Of a stretch of 7,573 nt of DNA, positions 1-4,780 are shown in pieces; position 1 is the stretch's first letter, and every line of letters starts with the position of its first letter. Where the stretch lies: assembly GCA_036732565.1 (NCBI GenBank), contig DAINCF010000352.1:1-7573 (forward strand). The letters run 5' to 3'. This DNA comes from JAIVJN01 sp036732565. Lineage in GTDB: Bacteria; Acidobacteriota; Vicinamibacteria; Vicinamibacterales; UBA2999. The translations under genes were made by a program, and so were the position numbers. The notes beneath the pieces are model-generated. The model had not been told where the DNA came from and did not search any database. It saw only the letters and a program-made list of their open reading frames with translations.

Positions 1-138
1 GCCGTTGCCCGAGCACGCGCCGGCGGCAAAGCCACTCAAGCCAAGCGCACGAAGAAACCCCCGTCTGTCAAGCGCCACTCACACCTCCAGGACTCGCCAT
101 CGTCCTCGTCGGCGGGCAGCGCTGTCAAGACGCGATGA
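1..138 (+). CDS. Possible C-terminal tail of a gene cut by the window edge
   Basis: The first reading frame is open from base 1 and ends at TGA 136-138, giving 45 residues with no start in view. The peptide is very basic and low in complexity: Lys/Arg/Ala-rich first, then a Ser-rich stretch near the end. About three quarters of its third codon positions are G or C, which fits the coding style of the window. Such tails occur at the ends of many nucleic-acid-binding proteins, but no domain is visible and I cannot name the gene. It may also be non-coding. No hairpin with a T-tract follows it, so no terminator can be offered. Confidence 0.3.
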   Translation, partial: AVARARAGGKATQAKRTKKPPSVKRHSHLQDSPSSSSAGSAVKTR

Positions 139-246
139 AAAAACTCATGGGGCCATCAGCGCGTTGCACGAGTCGATCATCGCATCTGTCGGTAGATTTA
201 TCGTGTTACGTTCGCAGGGGTCGACGAGAGGAGGGACAGGAATCGC

Positions 247-993
247 ATGCGAGTCGCCGCTGTCTATGACATCCACGGCAACCTCCCTGCCCTGGAAGCC
301 GTGCTCGAAGAGCTGCGTCGGGTCGGGGTCGATCGCGTGATCGTCGGCGGCGACATCCTGCCAGGTCCGATGCCGGTCGACGCGCTGAACGGTTTGCTGA
401 GCCTCGACCTGCCCGTCGATTTCATCCATGGCAACGGGGAGAGTGCTGTCCTCGCCACGATGGCGGGGCACGACCCCGGCATCCCAGAGCAGGCGCAAGC
501 CGTGGTTCGCTGGTCGGGTGAGCAGCTCTCCGCGGAGCATCAGCGCCTCATCGCCGGCTGGCCCATGACGCTCACGCTCGACGTCCCGGGCCTCGGCGAC
601 GTTATGTTCTGTCACGCAACGCCGCGCAACGACACCGAGATCTTCCTGCGCACGACACCCGAGGATCGATTGAGACCAGTCTTCGAGAGCCTCGGCGTCG
701 CGATGGTCGTCTGCGGCCATACGCATATGCCGTTCGACCGCATGATCGGCTCGGTACGCGTGGTCAACGCCGGTAGCGTCGGTATGCCGTTCGGCCCAGC
801 GGGCGCCGATTGGCTCTTGCTCGGTCCGGATGTCGAGCTTCGCCACACGTCATACGATCTGGCAGAGGCCGCTGAACGCATTCGCGCCACGCGCTATCCT
901 CAAGCAGAGGACTTTGCCGCGCGCTACGTGCTGCAGCCACCCTCGGAGGCCTCGATGCTCGAGCTCTTCACCCCGTCGGAATTGAAGTCGTGA
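247..993 (+). CDS. YfcE/MJ0936-type calcineurin-like metallophosphoesterase
   Basis: This 248-residue protein has the full metal-binding signature of the small calcineurin-like phosphoesterases. The motifs are DIHGN with D8 and H10, GGD with D36, GNGE with N63 (families usually have GNHE), H123 in CHATPRND, and GHTHMPF with H158 and H160, followed by NAGSVGMP at 175-181. Such enzymes use two metal ions to hydrolyse phosphodiesters or phosphomonoesters in the cytoplasm. The substrate here cannot be read from sequence. There is no signal peptide. ATG 247 is preferred because AGGAGG lies at 229-234, 12 bases upstream, which is slightly long. The TGA overlaps the GTG of the next gene in GTGA, so the two are probably translationally coupled. 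The His to Gly change in GNGE removes the second residue of the usual GNH[ED] motif but keeps the Asn metal ligand. Family assignment is secure; function is not. Confidence 0.93.
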   Translation: MRVAAVYDIHGNLPALEAVLEELRRVGVDRVIVGGDILPGPMPVDALNGLLSLDLPVDFIHGNGESAVLATMAGHDPGIPEQAQAVVRWSGEQLSAEHQRLIAGWPMTLTLDVPGLGDVMFCHATPRNDTEIFLRTTPEDRLRPVFESLGVAMVVCGHTHMPFDRMIGSVRVVNAGSVGMPFGPAGADWLLLGPDVELRHTSYDLAEAAERIRATRYPQAEDFAARYVLQPPSEASMLELFTPSELKS

Positions 994-1796
994 GGAATCA
1001 GTTCCTGCTCACGCCGATCGCGCTGGATGCGCGGGACGCGGCGATGGACCGGTTGGCTCGACCCGAGTGGATCGTCAATCGGCCCTCGCTCGACGGCGAC
1101 ACGGCGATGGCGCGCATCGGTGACGTGCAGGGAGGTCTTGCCGATCTCGTCGAGCGGTCGATCGCAGATGGTCGTCGCCCGGTCAGCATTGGCGGGGACT
1201 GCTGTCAGTCGATCGCCGTCATCGCGGGACTGCGACGCGCGGGCATTGAACCGGCTGTCGTCTGGCTGGACGCGCATGGCGACTTCAACACCTGGGACAC
1301 GTCGCCAAGCGGGTTCATCGGCGGTATGCCCCTGGCGATGCTCGTGGGCCGCGGCGAGCTCACCCTGCTCGATCGGCTCGGTCTGCCACCGCTCGCCGAT
1401 CGCGACGTCGTCCTCTGTGACGCCCGCGATCTCGACCCGGGCGAACGTGTCAGCCTCGAGAGCTCCGCCGTCACGCACATCACGAACGTCGACGATCTCA
1501 TCGCCCATCTTCCAGCGAGCAAGCCTTTGTACGTGCACTTCGATGTCGACGTCCTGGACGCCGACGAAGCGCCCGCGATGCTGTACCCAGTGAAAGGCGG
1601 ACCGAGCGTCGCGGCGATGACCGATGTCGCTCGACGAATGTACGAGACCGGCCGTCTCGCCGCGGTATCCGTCACCGCCTGGGCCATCGCCCGCGACCAT
1701 GATCGTCGGACTGAACGCGCCTGCCTCGGGGTGCTCGACGCGCTCGTCGGAGCCGACGAGCCGCTTGGCACGTCGGGCGGGGTACGTTATAAGTAG
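990..1796 (+). CDS. Arginase/agmatinase/formiminoglutamase-fold protein with a Cys at the first metal-ligand motif
   Basis: This 268-residue protein has the ureohydrolase fold. The motifs are SIGGDCCQS at 67-74, WLDAHGDF at 92-99 (D94, H96, D98) and FDVDVLDAD at 184-192 (D185, D187, D190). Classical members read GGDHS at the first motif, so the metal-A histidine is replaced by C71. The stretch TSPSGFIGGMPLA at 104-116 matches the arginase-like clade known from actinobacteria, where GGDC also occurs. Towards the C-terminus, VSVTAWAIARDHD at 227-239 lacks the Glu that binds the guanidinium group in true arginases. A guanidino or amidino C-N hydrolase role is therefore plausible but unproven. 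The start is GTG 990, overlapping the phosphoesterase stop in GTGA. Only a weak GGAA (978-981) precedes it, so coupling probably supplies initiation. The 3' end carries the tRNA promoter. Length is a little short of the usual 300. Confidence 0.88.
   Translation: MRNQFLLTPIALDARDAAMDRLARPEWIVNRPSLDGDTAMARIGDVQGGLADLVERSIADGRRPVSIGGDCCQSIAVIAGLRRAGIEPAVVWLDAHGDFNTWDTSPSGFIGGMPLAMLVGRGELTLLDRLGLPPLADRDVVLCDARDLDPGERVSLESSAVTHITNVDDLIAHLPASKPLYVHFDVDVLDADEAPAMLYPVKGGPSVAAMTDVARRMYETGRLAAVSVTAWAIARDHDRRTERACLGVLDALVGADEPLGTSGGVRYK
1765..1793 (+). promoter_or_regulatory. Sigma-70-type promoter for tRNA-Leu
   Basis: TTGGCA at 1765-1770 and TATAAG at 1788-1793 are separated by exactly 17 bases. Each differs from the sigma-70 consensus by one base. 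The predicted transcript start, near 1800, leaves a leader of about 28 bases before the tRNA at 1828. The whole promoter lies within the last codons of the upstream ureohydrolase-like gene, so the tRNA need not depend on read-through. The call rests on consensus match, spacing and position. Confidence 0.65.
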
Positions 1797-1827
1797 AGTT
1801 TCCTGCCAGTGAGTTGCGTACCTCAGT

Positions 1828-1914
1828 GCGGAAGTGGCGGAATTGGCAGACGCGCAAGCCTCAGGAGCTTGTGCCCGCAAGGGCGTGGAGGTTCGAGTCC
1901 TCTCTTCCGCACCA
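1828..1914 (+). tRNA. tRNA-Leu, anticodon CAG, CCA encoded
   Basis: The sequence folds as a long-variable-arm tRNA. The acceptor stem is GCGGAAG (1828-1834) with CTTCCGC (1904-1910), then discriminator A and CCA at 1912-1914. The anticodon stem CAAGC/GCTTG (1855-1859/1867-1871) encloses loop CTCAGGA, with anticodon CAG at 1862-1864. The variable arm is GCCC-GCAA-GGGC from 1873. The T stem GGAGG/CCTCT (1887-1891/1899-1903) ends in one G-U pair and encloses the loop TTCGAGT. It decodes CUG, a major leucine codon in high-GC genomes. Translated frames across it give peptides commonly seen as annotation artefacts over tRNA-Leu/Ser genes. Transcription probably starts from the promoter just upstream. 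Confidence 0.97.
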
Positions 1915-1967
1915 AACTCGCGTCGCTTGTTTGGTGCGTCCGAGCGTCCTCAGGCGCGCCGGCCATC

Positions 1968-1989
1968 GCCCGCGGCTCGGCCCGCGGGC
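1968..1989 (+). other. GC-rich hairpin in repeat unit 1
   Basis: GCCCGCGG (1968-1975) pairs perfectly with CCGCGGGC (1982-1989) around a 6-base loop. It sits where the tRNA-Leu variable arm would be. No T-tract follows, so it is not a typical intrinsic terminator, but a stem this strong at the tRNA 3' flank could pause polymerase or stop 3' exonucleases during processing. Confidence 0.6.
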
Positions 1990-2063
1990 ACGAGTCCTCA
2001 TCGTCAGCCCTACTCGCGTCGCTCGTGGGGTGCGTCCATGCGTCCTCAGGCGCGCCGGCCATC

Positions 2064-2085
2064 GCCCGCGGGTCGGCCCGCGGGC
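2064..2085 (+). other. GC-rich hairpin in repeat unit 2
   Basis: GCCCGCGG (2064-2071) pairs with CCGCGGGC (2078-2085) around loop GTCGGC. The stem is identical to that of unit 1, while the loop differs by one base. The difference is confined to the loop, which is compatible with selection for the stem but could equally reflect recent duplication. Confidence 0.6.
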
Positions 2086-2118
2086 ACGAGTCCTCGTCGT
2101 CAGCCCTATCGTCAACCG

Positions 2119-2183
2119 AACTCGCCCGCGAGCAGTGACGCGGTAGAGCGAGCTCCGACCCTTCGGGCACGAGTCCTCTTTCT
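2119..2183 (+). repeat. Decayed third tRNA-like copy
   Basis: After a 12-base spacer resembling the end of unit 2, the block restarts with ACTCGC at 2119. It contains GGTAGAGC (a D-arm-like string, 2142-2149), a small hairpin CCGA-CCCT-TCGG, and the fourth CGAGTCCTC at 2170-2178. CGAGTCCTC therefore occurs at 1894, 1991, 2087 and 2170. No complete cloverleaf or acceptor stem can be drawn, so it is at most a relic. It could derive from the same tRNA-Leu or from a second tRNA once next to it. Confidence 0.35.
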
Positions 2184-2188
2184 TGGTT

Positions 2189-2431
2189 ATGGACAAGATT
2201 GATCAGAAGAGGTCCCAGTCGGGGCCCTGGTATCGGCGGCAGCACGCGAACGGGCGATGGGCCGGCGTGTTTGCATCGCTTGGCCGCTGGGACGCAACCG
2301 CGGGCGACCACGATTCCGTCGCGACCGCCGGATCGTTTGCCACACGTGAAGAAGCCGAGCGCGCCGCTGACTTGGCGGCCTGTCCAGACTGCACGTGCTC
2401 GTCAACCTGGCGGCGCGCCAAGAAGAGTTGA
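2189..2431 (+). CDS. Possible small hypothetical protein, 80 aa
   Basis: ATG 2189 opens an 80-residue frame ending at TGA 2429-2431. Third codon positions are strongly G/C-rich. The protein looks globular rather than repetitive: it has aromatic residues in GPWYRRQHANGRWAG, then SFATREEAERAADLAACPDC, a likely helix ending in CPDCTC. The F-x-T-x-EEAE-x-A-A-D pattern is reminiscent of short DNA-binding or AP2-like repeats, in which a sheet is followed by a helix, but the match is too weak to name. There is no Shine-Dalgarno sequence before ATG 2189, and an in-frame TTG at 2183 is no better supported. It lies just after the tRNA-derived repeats and just before the minisatellite. I do not recognise the family, and the frame could be fortuitous. 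Confidence 0.42.
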   Translation: MDKIDQKRSQSGPWYRRQHANGRWAGVFASLGRWDATAGDHDSVATAGSFATREEAERAADLAACPDCTCSSTWRRAKKS

Positions 2432-2433
2432 GC

Positions 2434-2503
2434 CCAAGCCTCCAAGCCTCCAAGCCTTCAAGCCTTCAACCCTCCAAGCCTCCAAGCCTCCAAGCCTCCA
2501 AGC
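2434..2503. repeat. 8-bp minisatellite CCAAGCCT, eight copies plus a partial ninth
   Basis: Eight contiguous 8-base units run from 2434 to 2497, followed by a partial CCAAGC at 2498-2503. Six full units are exactly CCAAGCCT. Two neighbours in the middle are variants, TCAAGCCT and TCAACCCT. On the other strand the unit reads AGGCTTGG. It fills the gap between the end of the possible small gene (2431) and the end of the CBS gene (2515), so it is transcribed convergently or not at all and codes for nothing credible. Such arrays mutate in copy number by slippage. Confidence 0.95.
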
Positions 2504-2514
2504 GAAACGCTCTC

Positions 2515-2967
2515 TCAGATCAACGCTCGGGTCGCACCGTTCTGCTCGCCGGAGATCGCTTCGACGACTTGCCCGGTCTGCTCGGGACGGCCAAGTCGTG
2601 TCGCGAGATCGGCTTGCGCCACGATGCCCATGATCACGCCGCGATCGTCGACGATCGGAATGCGGCGCACCTGGTTGGAAGCCATCAGCTCCATCAGCGC
2701 CTCGGCCGACTCCTGCGGACGACAGCAGATCGGATCTTCAGTCATCACCTCGCTCACGATCGTCGACATCGGGTCGCGATGATTCGCGACCACCTTCACC
2801 GCGATGTCCCGATCGGTGATCACGCCGACGAGCTTCTGGCTCTTGTCGGACACCACCGGAATAAGCCCGACGTCATCACGCTTCATCAACTCGGCTACCT
2901 GATCGACAGTAACGTCAGCGCGACAACAGCTTGGGCTCGGCGTCATCAACTCACCACATGTCGTCAT
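2515..2967 (-). CDS. Two-CBS-domain protein
   Basis: This 150-residue protein is a tandem CBS (Bateman) module and nothing else. CBS1 spans about residues 8-60, with MTPSP, IPVVSD and LVGVITDRDIAV. CBS2 spans about 75-126, with MTEDPICC, RRIPIVDDRGVIMGIVAQADLA. Stand-alone pairs of this kind bind adenosine nucleotides and act as cytoplasmic energy or stress sensors; the hypoxia-induced HRP1 of Mycobacterium tuberculosis is a known example. The frame is open far upstream on this strand. I place the start at ATG 2967-2965 because GGAGG (2978-2974) precedes it by 6 bases, and the CBS1 motif begins 8 residues in. A GTG three bases earlier would be too close to that site. It is a monocistronic gene, with the 343-bp upstream gap presumably holding its promoter and perhaps the 8-2-8 palindrome as an operator. 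Function beyond ligand sensing is not visible. Confidence 0.92.
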   Translation of the reverse strand: MTTCGELMTPSPSCCRADVTVDQVAELMKRDDVGLIPVVSDKSQKLVGVITDRDIAVKVVANHRDPMSTIVSEVMTEDPICCRPQESAEALMELMASNQVRRIPIVDDRGVIMGIVAQADLATRLGRPEQTGQVVEAISGEQNGATRALI

Positions 2968-3310
2968 CACATGCCTCCGAAATCTGTAGGTGCGATCACG
3001 AATGACGGTGCAACGCGCGATCCACGAAATCTGAAACGTTTGGCCGTCGATCGACACCAGGGAGATGGACGCGGTGGGTAGCGCTCGCCAGCAATAGTGG
3101 AACGAGCGTTCCACGACGACCGGTCGAAAGCTGGTGGATTCGGGCCACTCAAACTTCTGGATCTGGGTGCTTGGATCTGTGCAGTAGTGACCGCGAAAGA
3201 TCGGCAAATAGTCAAGCCGGACGAGCCTCCCACTGTGTGTTTTCGCGACATGTAACAGGGGGTCGAACGGTCCAGAGCTTGCAATGCTCAGCCGGCGGAG
3301 GAACCTAACC
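2968..3310. other. 343-bp divergent intergenic region
   Basis: This gap separates the starts of the minus-strand CBS gene and the plus-strand CxxC gene, and is visibly less GC-rich than the flanking genes. It contains the Shine-Dalgarno sequences of both genes, a GTCGATCGAC palindrome at 3046-3055, and the 8-2-8 inverted repeat at 3097-3114. On the minus strand a candidate -35, TTGCAC (3013-3008), lies upstream of the CBS gene, but the matching -10 is poor. The minus-strand frame of the CBS gene remains open across the whole gap with a G/C-rich third position, so an unrecognised N-terminal extension cannot be fully excluded. I see no domain in it. Confidence 0.6.
3097..3114. promoter_or_regulatory. 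Candidate operator: perfect 8-2-8 inverted repeat
   Basis: GTGGAACG-AG-CGTTCCAC is a perfect inverted repeat with 8-base arms and a 2-base centre. It lies 130 bp upstream of the CBS start and 197 bp upstream of the CxxC gene. The symmetry and size are typical of a dimeric repressor or activator site. The core GGAAC/GTTCC resembles half-sites used by several regulators, but I cannot name the binding protein. Confidence 0.45.
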
Positions 3311-3619
3311 ATGGCGAATGTCCAGGCGATTCGTTTGCGCGTGCGTGGGAGCGAGCTGGGGGAGACGCTGTCGACCCTGATGACCGGCATCACCACGGCG
3401 GGCCAGCGCGTCGTTCGGTCCGCGCGCAGCACGTGGTGCACGCTGAACGGTGGGCATTACAAGGTGTTGCATGCCGAGCCAACGCGGCTGGCGCTGAAAT
3501 GCGTGGCATGCGGCCACGAGACGCCCGGCTGGGAGATCGGCGGCGCGCGCCTCATCCCGCGCTATCCGGGGATTCCGGAACGGCTGCAGATGACCAGAGC
3601 GGATCGGCCAGCGGCGTAA
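3311..3619 (+). CDS. Small conserved-looking CxxC protein, 102 aa
   Basis: This 102-residue hypothetical protein has a basic N-terminal half, WCTLNGGHYKVL at 42-53, and one CxxC knuckle, ALKCVACGHETPGW at 61-74 (C64, C67). It ends in a Pro-rich tail. Two cysteines alone do not make a full zinc site; C43, H49 and H69 could contribute, or two chains could share a metal. The CVACGHETPGW string resembles short zinc-ribbon-like proteins found in Acidobacteriota-type genomes, but no function is known to me. The start is ATG 3311 because GGAGG at 3297-3301 lies 9 bases upstream. An in-frame ATG at 3284 has no ribosome site. The stop is 9 bp from that of the convergent P1 peptidase. A weak inverted repeat GATCGG/CCGATC (3602-3607/3622-3627) spans the junction and might aid termination. 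Confidence 0.8.
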   Translation: MANVQAIRLRVRGSELGETLSTLMTGITTAGQRVVRSARSTWCTLNGGHYKVLHAEPTRLALKCVACGHETPGWEIGGARLIPRYPGIPERLQMTRADRPAA

Positions 3620-3628
3620 CACCGATCG

Positions 3629-4780
3629 TCAGCGCGCGATGCCGTGCTTCGACAGAATCTCGCGCACGCGCGCGATCGGAATCGCCTCCGCCGTTCCAAG
3701 GCGACTGCTGACGGTGGTCGCTTTCAGCAGCGAGTTGTAGACGGCTTCTTCCGTTGCTTCGAGCGCCGCCTGGAACAGCGGCGACATCGCATCGGTCGGC
3801 ATCAGCGTCCGAGCTTGCGGCTTGACGTCGTCGAATGCGACGCGCAAGCCGGGCGTTGTGCTGAACGCGATGGCGAAGTCGCCGCTGCCGTTGCTGTACG
3901 CGGATCCCGTGCGCGCCAGCCCAAAAACGGCACGCGCCGCAAGGCGCTGCAGATCGCGGGCGTCGAGCGGAGCGTCGGTGGCGACGATGATCATGCAGGA
4001 GCCATCGGCGAGATCCGGTGGCGCCGATGGTCCGAACGCGTAGCGCCCGAGCTCGCGGCCGACCGGCGCGCCGCCCATCGTCAGCACGCCACCGTAGTTC
4101 GCCTGCACGAGCACGCCCAGCACATGACCGCCCTCACGCGCGCCGAGACGCCGCGAGGCGGTGCCGATACCGCCCTTCCATCCAAACGCGCGCGTGCCGG
4201 TTCCCGCGCCGACGCTGCCCTCCTCCACTGGCCCACCGCGCGCCGCGGTCAACGCCTCGATGACATGGTCTGGACGCACGTGCAGGCCGCGGATGTCGTT
4301 CAGGCCGCCATCATTGGTTTCGCCGACGAGCGCGTTGACGGACCGGACGTTGGCGTTGCCGGGACGCTCCAGCGTCCACTTGACGAGCCCTTCGATCGCG
4401 GCGCCGACGGCCAAGGTGTTGGTCAGCGCGATCGGCGTCTCGATGGTCCCGAGCTCGTCCACTTGCGTCGAGCCCGCCAGCTTGCCGAACGCGTTGCCGA
4501 CGAACACACCGCCCGGGACCTTCGCCTGAAACACGTTACCCGCATGCGGCACGACGACCGTCACGCCAGTGCGCACGTTGTCACTGGCGATCATGGTCCT
4601 GTGACCGACGGTTACGCCCGCGACGTCGGTAATCGCATTCAGCGGCCCGGGCTCGAACACGCCCGGCTGTAGCCCGAGATCGCGGGCCCGCGGTCGTGGT
4701 GTATCCGACTGTGAAACGAGCGTGGCCGACGCGACGAGTGCGATGGCTGCGTGTGATACGATTCCGCACTTTAGAAGCAT
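3629..4780 (-). CDS. P1-family (DmpA/BapA-like) aminopeptidase, probably exported
   Basis: This 383-residue protein matches peptidase family P1/S58 (L-aminopeptidase D-Ala-esterase/amidase DmpA, beta-peptidyl aminopeptidases). It begins with RARDLG and GPLNAITDVAGVTVGH at 45-60. It continues with GETNDGGLND at 153-162, QANYGG at 226-231 (the family Asn is probably N228), and the autocleavage site G260-S261 in DGSCMIIVATDAP. TGSAYSNGSGDF at 291-302 is also conserved. In this family the precursor cuts itself before the serine, giving alpha and beta chains with Ser as N-terminal nucleophile. Residues 1-25 (Lys, then AIALVASATLV) look like a signal peptide, suggesting a periplasmic enzyme. Length is normal, near 375. 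It stands alone on the minus strand. Its ATG shares two bases with the ATG of the divergent dehydratase, and there is no clear Shine-Dalgarno sequence. Confidence 0.94.
   Translation of the reverse strand: MLLKCGIVSHAAIALVASATLVSQSDTPRPRARDLGLQPGVFEPGPLNAITDVAGVTVGHRTMIASDNVRTGVTVVVPHAGNVFQAKVPGGVFVGNAFGKLAGSTQVDELGTIETPIALTNTLAVGAAIEGLVKWTLERPGNANVRSVNALVGETNDGGLNDIRGLHVRPDHVIEALTAARGGPVEEGSVGAGTGTRAFGWKGGIGTASRRLGAREGGHVLGVLVQANYGGVLTMGGAPVGRELGRYAFGPSAPPDLADGSCMIIVATDAPLDARDLQRLAARAVFGLARTGSAYSNGSGDFAIAFSTTPGLRVAFDDVKPQARTLMPTDAMSPLFQAALEATEEAVYNSLLKATTVSSRLGTAEAIPIARVREILSKHGIAR

Larger units (their letters stand above)
1916..2107 (+). repeat. Two tandem 96-bp repeats abutting the tRNA-Leu 3' end, tRNA-like in layout
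   Basis: Unit 1 (1916-2011) and unit 2 (2012-2107) are directly adjacent and differ at only 7 of 96 positions. Unit 1 begins two bases after the tRNA CCA. Landmarks occur in the same order as in the tRNA: a TTGG or GGGG about 15 bases in (D-loop position), CCTCAGG (tRNA 1859-1865; unit 1 1948-1954), a GCCCGC-led hairpin (variable-arm position), then CGAGTCCTC (tRNA 1894-1902; repeats at 1991 and 2087). The acceptor stem is not preserved, so they cannot be functional tRNAs. The simplest reading is decayed tandem duplication of tRNA-Leu. The repeats are probably transcribed with the tRNA precursor. Confidence 0.8.

Noticed and set aside
93..140. Frame-3 peptide PGLAIVLVG resembling the FolD N-terminal motif
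   Set aside because: Only about nine residues match, the preceding and following residues do not fit FolD, and the frame has no gene around it.
164..198. TTGCAC and TAGATT as a promoter for the phosphoesterase
   Set aside because: The spacing is 23 bases, too long for a sigma-70 promoter, and no better pair is visible in 139-246.
145..846. Minus-strand 233-codon frame over the phosphoesterase
   Set aside because: It lies fully opposite a gene with all metal motifs and shows no domain of its own.
924..1880. Minus-strand 318-codon frame over the ureohydrolase-like gene and tRNA
   Set aside because: Antisense shadow. It would also read through the tRNA-Leu gene.
1894..2178. Repeated tRNA 3'-end string as att sites of an integrated element
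   Set aside because: The shared string is only about 9 bp, the spacing is below 100 bp, and no integrase or cargo lies between copies. Tandem duplication explains it better.
1809..2202. Arg/Pro/Ser-rich frames on the plus strand across the tRNA and its repeats
   Set aside because: The first part is translated tRNA-Leu (MAELADAQ and ARKGVEVRVLSSAP are well-known artefacts), and the rest is the GC-rich repeat. No ribosome site or domain is present. A protamine-like product such as Tpr at E. coli tyrT was considered but has no support.
1823..2311. Minus-strand frames across the tRNA (GREDSNLH, KRGLEPPRP)
   Set aside because: These are standard spurious peptides from the antisense strand of tRNA-Leu/Ser genes, followed by the repeat translated twice.
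2434..2503. CRISPR array
   Set aside because: The units are 8 bp and contiguous, with no spacers and no cas genes nearby.
2395..3081. Plus-strand 228-codon frame across the minisatellite and CBS gene
   Set aside because: It translates the 8-mer array into a Ser/Leu/Gln/Pro/Lys repeat and then the antisense of the CBS domains.
3644..4672. Plus-strand 342-codon frame opposite the P1 peptidase
   Set aside because: It is Arg/Asp-rich with no domain, whereas the minus strand encodes a complete P1 peptidase with its autocleavage Gly-Ser.
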